Shown here: positions 10,500-22,801 of the stretch, piece by piece | Layout of the letters: the number at the start of each line of letters is the position of its first letter | How positions within the stretch are numbered: the first letter of the stretch is position 1 | Origin: Enterococcus italicus DSM 15952 | Lineage (GTDB): Bacteria; Bacillota; Bacilli; Lactobacillales; Enterococcaceae | Direction of reading: 5' to 3' | NCBI RefSeq assembly: GCF_000185365.1 | Contig: NZ_GL622241.1 | Coordinates: 1,514,586 to 1,578,585, forward strand | Length of the DNA: 64,000 bases | Notes under the pieces: model-generated | Databases searched by the model: none | The model's input: the letters and a program-made list of their open reading frames with translations, nothing else | Told to the model about the DNA's origin: nothing | Translations under genes and position numbers: made by a program

Positions 10500-10528
10500 A
10501 TTGTAACACTTAATGACCCTCTATGAAA
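10500..10528 (-). promoter_or_regulatory. Promoter of gatCAB
   Basis: Minus strand: -35 TTTCAT (10523-10528), 17-bp spacer, -10 TACAAT (10500-10505) with an extended TG one base upstream. An inverted repeat TATGAAAC-N11-GTTTCATA (10522-10548) covers the -35 and may be an operator. Confidence 0.6.
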
Positions 10529-10582
10529 CACAAAACCTATGTTTCATACGTTTTCATGTCTTTTTTAAGTAAAATCGAATAC

Positions 10583-14877
<4,295 letters not shown>

Positions 14878-14906
14878 TCAACATCCTTTCTTTGTCAATC
14901 ACTTAC

Positions 14907-14935
14907 ATTATAGCATTGAATGGACGGCACATAAA
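14907..14935 (-). promoter_or_regulatory. Promoter of pcrA-ligA
   Basis: -10 TATAAT (14907-14912), 17-bp spacer, -35 TTTATG (14930-14935), 30 bases upstream of the pcrA start. Confidence 0.65.
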
Positions 14936-15009
14936 TGATATTTTTGTAAGGTAACATAAGCAATCGATTACGATTGTATGTTTGAAAAAACTCAAAAGAG
15001 GTGACCATT

Positions 15010-16551
15010 ATGGAGCGCGACGAGTTACAATTTATTGATCGCACGCGTTTAGTATTTGTAGGAAAAGGAATTCTAGTCGGTGGATTGACTGGTATTGTTG
15101 TCAGTCTATTTCGGCTTTTGATTGAACACCTTTCAGATTTTATCGTCACATTTTATGAATCAAACCAACACCAGCCAGTGAGAATAGCTTTATGGATGAT
15201 GCTTTCGATTGGTATGGCATTATTTGTCGGCTGGCTAATCAAAAGTGAACCAAACATTAAAGGAAGTGGGATCCCTCAAGTAGAAGGACAGCTACAAGAT
15301 GAAATCGACTATCCTTGGTTTTCCGTTCTTTGGAAGAAATTTGTCGGTGGTGCACTCTCCGTCGGCGCTGGTCTATTTCTCGGACGGGAAGGCCCATCTA
15401 TTCAACTAGGTGCGACTATTGGTCAAGGTGTAGCAGATACACAAAAGGTTCCGAAGTTCGAACGAAAAATATTAATTTCCAGCGGAGCTAGCGCAGGACT
15501 AGCTGCGGCCTTTAACGCACCAATCGCTGGCTTATTATTTGTCATCGAAGAAGTGCACCATACCTTTTCACCATTAGTCTGGCTGACTTCATTTGCTTCT
15601 GCTCTAACGGCAAATTTTATTTCACTATATGTCTTTGGGCTGCAGCCAGTCCTTTATCTAGGGAGTTTGCAAGATGTACCATTGAGTTATTATTGGCTAT
15701 TTATTTTATTTGGCTTAGTACTAGGTCTATTTGCTCGTTTTTATCAATACGTTTTATTGGGTTTACCTAGACTGTTTCGTCACTTACCATTACCTAGTTA
15801 CTTCCATGGCATGCTTCCATTTTTACTTGTCATTCCAATAGGTCTGTTCTTCCCCCATATGCTAGGTGGTGGCAATCAGATCATCACCTCGCTTGAGCAA
15901 GACAATTATGGCATTGCTTTATTGGTTGGTTTATTCGCTCTTCGATTTATTTTTTCAATGATTTCTTACGGTTCATCGTTACCAGGTGGCATCTTCTTAC
16001 CTATCCTAACCTTGGGTGCGATTCTTGGTTGCTTATTTGCGACCATTGCCGTACAAGTGTTTGGACTAGATCCGGTCTATATTCGCAACTTTATTATCGT
16101 CGGAATGGCTGGTTATTTTGCAGCGATTGGGAAGGCTCCGCTGACGGCTATTATTCTCATTACAGAAATGGTCGGCTCACTTCATCATCTCATGGCGACC
16201 GGCTTAGTCTCACTCGTCGCCTATTTAGTAGTAGATAGTTTAGGTGGATCACCAATCTATGAATCATTGCTCGAGCGCTTATTAAAAAACAAATCCAAAC
16301 GTATTACTGGAAAACGGCAGTTAATTGAAATTCCGATTACAGCAGAGAGCATATTAGATGGGATTGCCGTTCGAGATTTCCAATGGCCTAAAAATATGCT
16401 GCTGATTTCTTTGCAACGCGGCACGCAAGTCATCTTGACCCACGGCGAGACCATTATGCGAGCTGGCGACATTCTGTTAATAATGGCAGATAGTTCTGAA
16501 GCCAATGAGTTGAAAAAAACACTAGTAGTTCAAATTAATCCAATAATCTAA
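15010..16551 (+). CDS. clcA: ClC-type chloride channel/antiporter with TrkA_C domain
   Basis: Membrane Cl-/H+ transport protein of the ClC family. About ten to twelve hydrophobic segments with the selectivity motifs GSGIP (about res 86), GREGPSIQLGA (about 122) and the SLPGGIFLPILTLGA block near res 320. The last about 75 residues form a TrkA_C (RCK_C) regulatory domain, an arrangement common in Firmicutes. I place the start at ATG 15010 (513 aa): GAGGTGA at 14998-15004 is the ribosome site and overlaps the alternative GTG at 15001. Divergent from pcrA, and followed by its own terminator. Confidence 0.9.
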   Translation: MERDELQFIDRTRLVFVGKGILVGGLTGIVVSLFRLLIEHLSDFIVTFYESNQHQPVRIALWMMLSIGMALFVGWLIKSEPNIKGSGIPQVEGQLQDEIDYPWFSVLWKKFVGGALSVGAGLFLGREGPSIQLGATIGQGVADTQKVPKFERKILISSGASAGLAAAFNAPIAGLLFVIEEVHHTFSPLVWLTSFASALTANFISLYVFGLQPVLYLGSLQDVPLSYYWLFILFGLVLGLFARFYQYVLLGLPRLFRHLPLPSYFHGMLPFLLVIPIGLFFPHMLGGGNQIITSLEQDNYGIALLVGLFALRFIFSMISYGSSLPGGIFLPILTLGAILGCLFATIAVQVFGLDPVYIRNFIIVGMAGYFAAIGKAPLTAIILITEMVGSLHHLMATGLVSLVAYLVVDSLGGSPIYESLLERLLKNKSKRITGKRQLIEIPITAESILDGIAVRDFQWPKNMLLISLQRGTQVILTHGETIMRAGDILLIMADSSEANELKKTLVVQINPII

Positions 16552-16566
16552 AGGAATTCAGTATTC

Positions 16567-16600
16567 AAAGTGAGCCATTGTGCAATGGTTCACTTTTTTG
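16567..16600 (+). terminator. Terminator of clcA
   Basis: 13-bp stem (AAGTGAGCCATTG / CAATGGTTCACTT, one G-U) with a 2-base loop followed by TTTT: a good intrinsic terminator. Confidence 0.85.
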
Positions 16601-16602
16601 GA

Positions 16603-16634
16603 TGTTTTTGACTGTTTTTTATTGTTTTTGATTG
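16603..16634 (+). promoter_or_regulatory. Tandem direct repeats, candidate FruR operators
   Basis: TGTTTTTGACTG (16603-16614) and TGTTTTTGATTG (16623-16634) are the same 12-mer with one difference, start-to-start 20 bp apart, i.e. on one face of the helix, running into the fruR -35. DeoR-family repressors often bind direct T-rich repeats; assignment to FruR is inference. Confidence 0.5.
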
Positions 16635-16660
16635 ATTTCTGTCAAAAGCTATGCTAGACT
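16628..16660 (+). promoter_or_regulatory. Promoter of fruRKA
   Basis: TTGATT (16628-16633) with TATGCT (16650-16655) at 16 bp, or TTGATT (16632-16637) with TAGACT (16655-16660) at 17 bp. Either gives a start 20-30 bases before fruR. Confidence 0.55.
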
Positions 16661-16683
16661 ATGCGATGAAGAGGTGATTGAAA

Positions 16684-17439
16684 ATGCTTACAGAAGAACG
16701 ACATCGCCGCATATTGTCCTATTTAACTTCGACTGAGATTGTCACGATCAATGATTTGATGACTCCGCTAAACGCCTCCGAGTCAACCATTCGACGAGAC
16801 TTGCAAACGCTGGAGAATCAAGGCTTGCTTGTCCGTATTCATGGCGGTGCAAAACGGATTCATCAGCTGGCGTTCGAAGCAGAGATGAGTGAAAAAATAA
16901 AAACATACTTGAATGAAAAACAAACCATTGCTAAGTATGCTGCCTCACTGATTCGTCCGGATGATATCATTTATTTAGATGCGGGGACTACGACGCTTGC
17001 TATGATCCCCTTCTTACCGACCGATTATCGGCTAAAAGTAGTGACTAATTCAGTCAAGCATGCTTCTTTATTAATTGATCGACAGATTCCCACTGTCATT
17101 CTCGGTGGTCAAATTAAGCTGACGACCAATGCAGTTCTTGGCACATCTCCTGCTAATCAATTAGAACGCTATCGTTTTAACCAATCCTTTATTGGCATCA
17201 ATGGCATTCATTTAGTTGCCGGATACACCACCCCCGACACGGAAGAAGGATTGCTGAAAAGAATTGGACTTAAGAATAGTCAGCATAGTTACATATTAGC
17301 CGACCATTCTAAATTTCAACAAATTACGTTTACACAAGTTGGTACGTTAGCCGAAGCATGCATCATCACCGACTATTGTCCAGCCGATCTTAAAAAGAAA
17401 TTTTTGCAAAAGACAACACTTAAGGAGGCAAACAAATGA
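16684..17439 (+). CDS. fruR: DeoR-family transcriptional repressor of the fructose operon
   Basis: 251 aa. An N-terminal DeoR HTH (ERHRRILSYL, then STIRRDLQTLENQGLLVRIHGGA) is followed by a DeoR_C sugar-phosphate sensor domain with DAGTTTLAM and VVTNS. The ATG at 16684 is favoured over the TTG six bases earlier because GAGGTGA (16671-16677) ends six bases before it. First gene of fruR-fruK-fruA; the stop overlaps the fruK start (ATGA). By family knowledge, fructose-1-phosphate made by FruA would relieve repression. Confidence 0.93.
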   Translation: MLTEERHRRILSYLTSTEIVTINDLMTPLNASESTIRRDLQTLENQGLLVRIHGGAKRIHQLAFEAEMSEKIKTYLNEKQTIAKYAASLIRPDDIIYLDAGTTTLAMIPFLPTDYRLKVVTNSVKHASLLIDRQIPTVILGGQIKLTTNAVLGTSPANQLERYRFNQSFIGINGIHLVAGYTTPDTEEGLLKRIGLKNSQHSYILADHSKFQQITFTQVGTLAEACIITDYCPADLKKKFLQKTTLKEANK

Positions 17440-18353
17440 TTTACACAATGACACTCAATCCATCCATCGATTACATTGTTCATGTCGATGACTTGAAAAT
17501 GGGCGATGTTAACCGAATGACTTCGGATTTTAAATTACCTGGTGGAAAAGGGATTAATGTCTCTCGTATTCTTAAAAGAATTGATTCTGACTCTGTCGCA
17601 TTAGGATTTGTTGGTGGCTTTACTGGCACCTTCATTGAAAATTGGTTAAAAGAGGAAAAGATCGCCACTGATTTTACAAAAGTCTCTGATGATACCCGGA
17701 TTAATGTAAAATTAAAAGCTGGCGAAGAAACCGAAATTAACGGTGCTGGTCCACAACTAACAAATGAAGAAACACAATCTTTAAAAGAAACACTTAGCAA
17801 AGTCCAAGCCGGTGATATTGTCGTTCTATCTGGAAGCACACCCAAAAGCTTACGAGCTGGTTTTTATGAGGAACTTATCCAAATCATCAAAGATAAAGAC
17901 GCGGAATTCGTGATTGATACAACGGGAGCTGACTTACTTTCTTCTCTTCCATCTCGACCTGTCTTGGTGAAACCAAACAACCATGAACTAGCTGACTTGT
18001 ACCACACTAGTTTTGAATCAACGGAAGACATCTATCCGTACGCACAAAAACTTTTAGATGAAGGTGCACAAAACGTTATTATTTCAATGGCTGGCGATGG
18101 TGCTTTACTATTTTGTAAAGAAGGTATTTATCAATCAAATGTATTAAAACGTACCCTTAAAAATTCCGTTGGTGCGGGTGATTCAATGATTGCTGGTTTT
18201 ATCGGCCATTATGCAAAAACAAAAAATTCAGTTGAAGCATTCAAGTGGGGCGTTGCCTGTGGTAGTGCTACTGCTTTTTCAGATGATTTAGCAACAGCTG
18301 CATTTATTGAAGAATTATTACCAGAAGTTACAATTCAAAAAGTTGACTTATAG
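17436..18353 (+). CDS. fruK: 1-phosphofructokinase
   Basis: PfkB-family kinase converting fructose-1-phosphate plus ATP to fructose-1,6-bisphosphate. It shows the N-terminal TMTLNPSIDYIVHVD start, the substrate loop LPGGKGINVSRIL (about res 36-48) and the PfkB signature with catalytic Asp in SVGAGDSMIAGF (about 248-259). 305 aa, usual length. Ribosome site AAGGAGG lies in the end of fruR; coupled by a 4-base overlap. TagK/LacC-type kinases look similar, but the fru context decides. Confidence 0.95.
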   Translation: MIYTMTLNPSIDYIVHVDDLKMGDVNRMTSDFKLPGGKGINVSRILKRIDSDSVALGFVGGFTGTFIENWLKEEKIATDFTKVSDDTRINVKLKAGEETEINGAGPQLTNEETQSLKETLSKVQAGDIVVLSGSTPKSLRAGFYEELIQIIKDKDAEFVIDTTGADLLSSLPSRPVLVKPNNHELADLYHTSFESTEDIYPYAQKLLDEGAQNVIISMAGDGALLFCKEGIYQSNVLKRTLKNSVGAGDSMIAGFIGHYAKTKNSVEAFKWGVACGSATAFSDDLATAAFIEELLPEVTIQKVDL

Positions 18354-18364
18354 GAGGAAAGACG

Positions 18365-20296
18365 ATGAAGATCAATGATTTATTAGTAAAAGATGCAATG
18401 ATCATGGATTTGCAAGCAACAGAAAAACGTCCAGCAATTGACGAAATGGTTCAAAAATTATACGACACAGGTCGAATCAGCGACATCGCTGTTTTTAAAG
18501 AAGGTATTTTAAATCGTGAAGCGCAAACTTCGACTGGTTTAGGTGACGGTATCGCAATGCCTCATGCAAAAAATGCAGCGGTTAAAGAAGCGACTGTCCT
18601 TTTTGCAAAGAGCAAACATGGTGTGGATTACGAGGCACTTGATGGCCAACCAACATACCTATTCTTTATGATTGCCGCTCCAGAAGGCGCAAACGATACT
18701 CACCTTCAAGCACTTGCTGCCCTTTCTCGCCAATTAATTGATCCAGATTTCGTTGGGAAATTAAAACAAGCAGATTCTCCTGAGCAAGTACAATCTTTGT
18801 TTGCTGAAGCTGAAAATGCCCGTGAAGAAGAAGAAAAAGCAGAAGCTCTAGCGGAAGCTAAGGCAGCATCTGAGACTGTCAAAGTTAATGAACGCCCTTA
18901 CGTAGTCGCTGTTACTGCCTGCCCTACCGGAATTGCTCACACCTACATGGCTGAAGATGCACTGAAAAAGAAAGCCAAAGAATTAGGGATTGATATCAAA
19001 GTTGAAACAAATGGTTCTGAAGGCATCAAACACCGCTTAACAGCTGAAGATATCGAACGTGCGACAGCTGTCATTGTCGCTGCTGACAAAAAAGTTGAAA
19101 TGAATCGTTTTGATGGTAAAAAATTATTGAACCGCCCAGTAAGTGACGGTATCCGCAAAACTGAAGAACTACTAAACTTAGCAGTCGAAGGAAAAGCTCC
19201 TGTATTCCACGCAGAAGGTTCTGCTGATTCTAGCGATGAAGAAGCTGCTGCTGGTTCAGTCGGACAACAAATCTACAAAAACTTAATGAATGGTGTATCA
19301 CATATGTTACCATTCGTTATCGCTGGTGGGATCATGATTGCCTTATCATTCATGATTGACCAATTTATCGGTGTTCCACATGATCAATTAAGCAAACTAG
19401 GTAGTTACAATACTGTCACAGGTTACTTTAACCAAATTGGTGCCGCTGCATTTGGCTTTATGCTTCCTGTTTTAGCAGGATTTATTGCTTCAAGTATCGC
19501 TGACCGCCCTGGATTAATTGTCGGTTTTGCTGCAGGTGCCTTAGCCAATACTGGTGGTGCTGGATTCCTTGGTGCCTTGATTGGTGGTTTCCTTGGTGGG
19601 TATGTTGTAGTCTTCTTGAAAAAAATTCTTAAAGGCTTACCAAAATCATTAGAAGGAATCAAAACCATTCTCTTCTATCCTTTCTTTGGTTTATTAATTA
19701 CTGGTTTCTTGATGTTAGTAGTCAATGTTCCGATGAAAGTCATTAACGATGGTTTAAATGGTTTCTTAAGTGGTATGAGCGGAACAAACGCTGCGCTACT
19801 TGGTGTAATACTTGGTGGAATGATGGCGGTCGACTTAGGTGGACCAGTCAACAAAGCGGCTTATGTTTTCGGTACAGGTACACTTGCTAGCACAGTAGCT
19901 TCAGGTGGTTCAGTAGTGATGGCTTCTGTTATGGCAGGGGGGATGGTTCCTCCATTAGCAATCTTTGTTGCAACACGTTTGTTCAAAAAGAAATTCGATA
20001 AGAGCCAAGTTGATGCTGGTTTAACCAATATCGTCATGGGATTATCATTCGTATCTGAAGGTGCAATTCCATTTGCTGCCGCTGATCCACTACGCGCTAT
20101 CCCAAGTTTCATCGTAGGTTCAGCCTTAACTGGTGGACTTGTAGGGGCATTTGAAATCAAATTGCTTGCACCACACGGCGGAATTTTTGTTATTCCTTTA
20201 GTTAGCCAACCAATCTTGTACTTAGTATTTATCTTAATTGGTGCTATTGTTTCAGGTGTCATTTACGGATTATTAAAAAAAGATGTAACAAAATAA
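18365..20296 (+). CDS. fruA: PTS fructose transporter, fused EIIA-EIIB-EIIC
   Basis: Phosphotransferase-system permease that imports fructose as fructose-1-phosphate. Order: IIA (res 1-150) with phospho-His in GIAMPHAKN (H67); acidic coiled linker; IIB (about 177-275) with phospho-Cys in VVAVTACPTGIAHT (C186); IIC membrane domain (about 305-640) rich in Gly-containing helices. 643 aa, normal for the ABC-fused form. Starts 11 bases after fruK behind AGGAGGAAAG; followed by a strong terminator. Confidence 0.96.
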   Translation: MKINDLLVKDAMIMDLQATEKRPAIDEMVQKLYDTGRISDIAVFKEGILNREAQTSTGLGDGIAMPHAKNAAVKEATVLFAKSKHGVDYEALDGQPTYLFFMIAAPEGANDTHLQALAALSRQLIDPDFVGKLKQADSPEQVQSLFAEAENAREEEEKAEALAEAKAASETVKVNERPYVVAVTACPTGIAHTYMAEDALKKKAKELGIDIKVETNGSEGIKHRLTAEDIERATAVIVAADKKVEMNRFDGKKLLNRPVSDGIRKTEELLNLAVEGKAPVFHAEGSADSSDEEAAAGSVGQQIYKNLMNGVSHMLPFVIAGGIMIALSFMIDQFIGVPHDQLSKLGSYNTVTGYFNQIGAAAFGFMLPVLAGFIASSIADRPGLIVGFAAGALANTGGAGFLGALIGGFLGGYVVVFLKKILKGLPKSLEGIKTILFYPFFGLLITGFLMLVVNVPMKVINDGLNGFLSGMSGTNAALLGVILGGMMAVDLGGPVNKAAYVFGTGTLASTVASGGSVVMASVMAGGMVPPLAIFVATRLFKKKFDKSQVDAGLTNIVMGLSFVSEGAIPFAAADPLRAIPSFIVGSALTGGLVGAFEIKLLAPHGGIFVIPLVSQPILYLVFILIGAIVSGVIYGLLKKDVTK

Positions 20297-20302
20297 TAAG
20301 TT

Positions 20303-20332
20303 AAAAGAGGACGATTCAGTCCTCTTTTTATT
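20303..20332 (+). terminator. Terminator of fruRKA
   Basis: Perfect 10-bp stem AAAAGAGGAC / GTCCTCTTTT around a 6-base loop, ending in a T-rich run. Confidence 0.9.
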
Positions 20333-20376
20333 TTCAGATAGTCGTGGTAAACTAGGTCTACTGGAGGGTGATTCCT

Positions 20377-20535
20377 ATGGGTTTAAAATTCCAATATGAT
20401 GATACATTAGATCGTCGTTTTGATGACTTTGCTATTTTACCAGATGAATTGACAAGAACTAAAAAAGACGAAGTCGATATCGAACGGTTTTTGAAGACAA
20501 AAGACGATGACGAAGAACAAAAAGAAGAAAAATAA
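20377..20535 (+). CDS. Small acidic protein of 52 residues, function unknown
   Basis: Too short for a usual ORF cut-off but well supported: ATG seven bases after GGAGGGTGA, 52 codons, TAA, and a terminator-like repeat 35 bases on. It starts MGLKFQYDDTLDRRFDDFAI, continues LPDEL, and ends in a charged Lys/Asp/Glu tail; no membrane segment or signal. It vaguely resembles the tiny SPJ_0845-type proteins of streptococci and enterococci (recalled, not checked). Lies alone between fruA and engB, convergent with engB. Confidence 0.65.
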   Translation: MGLKFQYDDTLDRRFDDFAILPDELTRTKKDEVDIERFLKTKDDDEEQKEEK

Positions 20536-20541
20536 TTAGGA

Positions 20542-20648
20542 GACTGAGATGAAATTACTCAGCTACAGACAAAAAGACCAGCAAGTCCGAAAGTTTTTTT
20601 CAAACTTTGGATTTGCTGGTCTTTTTGTAGTAGAAAGCATCATCAGTC
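20542..20648. repeat. Structured intergenic repeat, family 1 copy A (bidirectional terminator)
   Basis: Core hairpin 20571-20626 has arms starting AAAAAGACCAGCAA and ending TTGCTGGTCTTTTT, about 25 bp each with one bulge, T-runs on both sides. Flanks add an outer imperfect inverted repeat beginning GACTGAG (20542) and ending CAGTC (20648). The same plan recurs at 43011-43094 and 61927-62009. Confidence 0.8.
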
Positions 20649-20660
20649 AGTGCTCTTGTG

Positions 20661-21254
20661 TTAGGCTTGATAGCCTATTGCCTTTTCGATTGCATTCCAG
20701 GCTAGTTGCTTGCCATCTTTCGTAACTGATGAGAAGAGAATAAAGGTATCCTCTTTTTCAAAGGTCATCGCCTTTTTAATCATGCTTTCATGCTTGTTCC
20801 ATTTTCCTCTTGGAATTTTGTCGATTTTTGTGGCAACCACAATCACAGGAATGTCATAATACTTTAAAAATTGGTACATTTGAACATCTTCGACTGATGG
20901 CTCATGTCGAAAATCAACTAATGAGACCACTGCTTTTAGCTGGCTCCGCTGCGTCAAATAAGTTTCAATCATTTTCCCCCATTTTGCTCGTTCGGTTTTA
21001 GATACTTTTGCATAGCCGTAACCAGGTACATCGACAAAATGCAAAACATCTTCAATATTATAAAAATTAAGTGTCTGTGTTTTACCGGGTTTTGAAGAGG
21101 TGCGTGCTAAGTTTTTTCGTTCAATCAAGGTATTAATAAAGGATGATTTCCCTACATTTGATCGTCCAGCAAGCGCGATTTCCGGTAACTCTGACTCTGG
21201 ATATTGTGCAGGTGACACAGCACTAATCACGATGTCTGCGTGGTGTACTTTCAT
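20661..21254 (-). CDS. engB: Ribosome-biogenesis GTPase YsxC/EngB
   Basis: Essential Era/Obg-like GTPase needed for late 50S assembly. G1 [10 protein letters not shown] (about res 30-39), a T-containing G2, DVPGYGYAK as G3 (about 75), TKID as G4 and SSVT as G5. The start is ATG 21254 (197 aa, family-typical) behind GGAGG; upstream in-frame codons would add 25 residues without a ribosome site. Follows clpX, but a strong hairpin with U-tract (21282-21366) sits between them. Confidence 0.95.
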   Translation of the reverse strand: MKVHHADIVISAVSPAQYPESELPEIALAGRSNVGKSSFINTLIERKNLARTSSKPGKTQTLNFYNIEDVLHFVDVPGYGYAKVSKTERAKWGKMIETYLTQRSQLKAVVSLVDFRHEPSVEDVQMYQFLKYYDIPVIVVATKIDKIPRGKWNKHESMIKKAMTFEKEDTFILFSSVTKDGKQLAWNAIEKAIGYQA

Positions 21255-21281
21255 ATTCAATCCTCCGTTTGTAATAAAAAA

Positions 21282-21366
21282 CCGGACAAAGCCAAGTGAA
21301 ATGACCAACCTAGTAGTACTTTTGTACATTTCCTAGACTAAATACGACTTCCACTTTCTTGTCCGG
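21282..21366 (-). terminator. Branched terminator/attenuator between clpX and engB
   Basis: Outer arms CCGGACAA/TTGTCCGG at the ends (21282-21289, 21359-21366) extend with partial pairing; inside lies GTAC-AAAA-GTAC nested in CTAG...CTAG. On the minus strand it ends in CCGG followed by TTTTTT, right before the engB ribosome site (21266-21261). It reads as an intrinsic terminator or a readthrough control for engB. Confidence 0.6.
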
Positions 21367-21403
21367 ATGCTTTTACCATAAATTTTTCAGCGGTCCTACC
21401 AAA

Positions 21404-22654
21404 TTACCCTGCTTTTTTTTCGGCATAGATAATGGTTGGCTTTTCCGTTTCTAAAGCTGCTTCTTTCGTGATGATTACTTTCTCGATTTCCTCTTGAGAT
21501 GGCACTTCAAACATAATGTCCATCATGATTTCTTCAATAATCGAACGCAGGCCACGTGCTCCTGTATTTCGCTCGATGGCTTTTTGTGCAATCGCCCGTA
21601 ATGCATCATCTTCAAACACTAATTCCGTCTCATCTAATGACAATAACTTTTTGTATTGCTTAACTAATGCATTTTTTGGTTCAGTCAAAATACGTACTAA
21701 GTCATCGACCGTTAATTTATCGAGTGCTGCCATTACAGGTAAGCGACCTATAAACTCTGGAATTAGCCCAAATTTTAAGAGATCCTCTGGAATAATATAT
21801 TTCATTGTGCTTTCTTTTTCTGGTAATTTGCGGTTGTTGCTACCAAAACCAATCGTTTTTTCACCCATCCGGTTTTTCACGATTGTTTCAATCCCGTCAA
21901 ATGCTCCACCTACGATAAAGAGAATATTCGTCGTATCAAGCTGAATCATTTCTTGATGTGGATGTTTTCTTCCACCTTGAGGAGGTACATTTGCAATGGT
22001 ACCTTCCAAAATCTTCAATAATGCTTGTTGGACACCCTCACCTGATACATCACGCGTGATAGAAACATTTTCACCCTTACGAGCAATCTTATCAATTTCA
22101 TCGATATAGATAATACCATTTTGCGCATATTCTACATCAAAGTCAGCTGCCTGTAATAATTTCAAAAGAATATTTTCAACATCTTCGCCCACGTAACCAG
22201 CTTCTGTTAAGCTTGTCGCATCTGCGATTGCAAATGGTACATTTAAGCTTTTAGCTAAGGTCTGCGCCAAGAAGGTCTTTCCAGAGCCTGTTGGTCCAAT
22301 TAGACAGATGTTACTCTTTTGTAACTCAACGTCTTCTTCCTCTCCAGACTTATCTAGGTTAGCTGAAATACGCTTGTAATGATTATAGACTGCCACCGAT
22401 AGAGCTTTCTTCGCGCGATCTTGCCCAATTACATATTCGTTCAAGATTTTTAGTAATTCTTGTGGCTTAGGAACATCTAGGAATTCATGAATGGCTTCGT
22501 CTGTCAATTCTTCTTCGATGATTTCACGACAAAGTTCAATACACTCATCACAAATATAGACACCTGGCCCAGCAACTAATTTTCGCACTTCTTCTTGCGC
22601 TTTGCCACAGAAGGAACATCTCACTGCATCATTGGTATTTTTGTTATCGTACAA
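21404..22654 (-). CDS. clpX: ATP-dependent Clp protease ATP-binding subunit ClpX
   Basis: AAA+ unfoldase that feeds substrates to ClpP. N-terminal Cys4 zinc-binding domain (CSFC...CDEC), Walker A GPTGSGKT, Walker [11 protein letters not shown], the pore-loop region YVGED, the IGF-type ClpP-docking loop (KTIGFGS) and sensor II in [12 protein letters not shown] choose the TTG at 22654 (416 aa, protein beginning [11 protein letters not shown]): AAGGGGTG precedes it by six bases, while the GTG at 22663 lies within that ribosome site. Promoter at 22695-22723. Confidence 0.95.
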   Translation of the reverse strand: MYDNKNTNDAVRCSFCGKAQEEVRKLVAGPGVYICDECIELCREIIEEELTDEAIHEFLDVPKPQELLKILNEYVIGQDRAKKALSVAVYNHYKRISANLDKSGEEEDVELQKSNICLIGPTGSGKTFLAQTLAKSLNVPFAIADATSLTEAGYVGEDVENILLKLLQAADFDVEYAQNGIIYIDEIDKIARKGENVSITRDVSGEGVQQALLKILEGTIANVPPQGGRKHPHQEMIQLDTTNILFIVGGAFDGIETIVKNRMGEKTIGFGSNNRKLPEKESTMKYIIPEDLLKFGLIPEFIGRLPVMAALDKLTVDDLVRILTEPKNALVKQYKKLLSLDETELVFEDDALRAIAQKAIERNTGARGLRSIIEEIMMDIMFEVPSQEEIEKVIITKEAALETEKPTIIYAEKKAG

Positions 22655-22694
22655 TACGTTCACCCCTTATGGTTCTAAAAGATTTCATTATATT

Positions 22695-22723
22695 ATCATA
22701 GCATATTTCTTTTGAAAAGAAAA
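22695..22723 (-). promoter_or_regulatory. Promoter of clpX
   Basis: Extended -10 TGCTATGAT (TATGAT 22695-22700) with TTTTCT (22718-22723) as -35 at 17 bp. No CtsR or CIRCE box is visible. Confidence 0.55.
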
Positions 22724-22751
22724 AATCTTATCTTAATTTGATAGAATCTTT

Positions 22752-22788
22752 AAAAAAAACTGTTCAATAGTAATTATTGAACAGTTTT
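22752..22788 (-). terminator. Terminator of tig
   Basis: Perfect 12-bp stem AACTGTTCAATA / TATTGAACAGTT, 5-base loop, followed on the minus strand by eight T. Confidence 0.9.
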
Positions 22789-22801
22789 CTGATTCAAAGA
22801 C

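Noticed and set aside
10535-10560. cre-like (CcpA) sequence before gatC
   Set aside because: ATGAAAACGTATGAA misses the conserved C near the 3' end, and carbon control of gatCAB makes little sense.
19861-20262. 133-codon minus-strand frame within fruA
   Set aside because: Shadow of the EIIC coding sequence; Pro/Thr/Ala-rich product with no start signal.
21516-21944. 142-codon plus-strand frame under clpX
   Set aside because: Antisense shadow, Ser/Asn-rich, no ribosome site.
22664-22801. CtsR or CIRCE site before clpX
   Set aside because: Searched by eye for GGTCAAA repeats and TTAGCACTC; neither is present.
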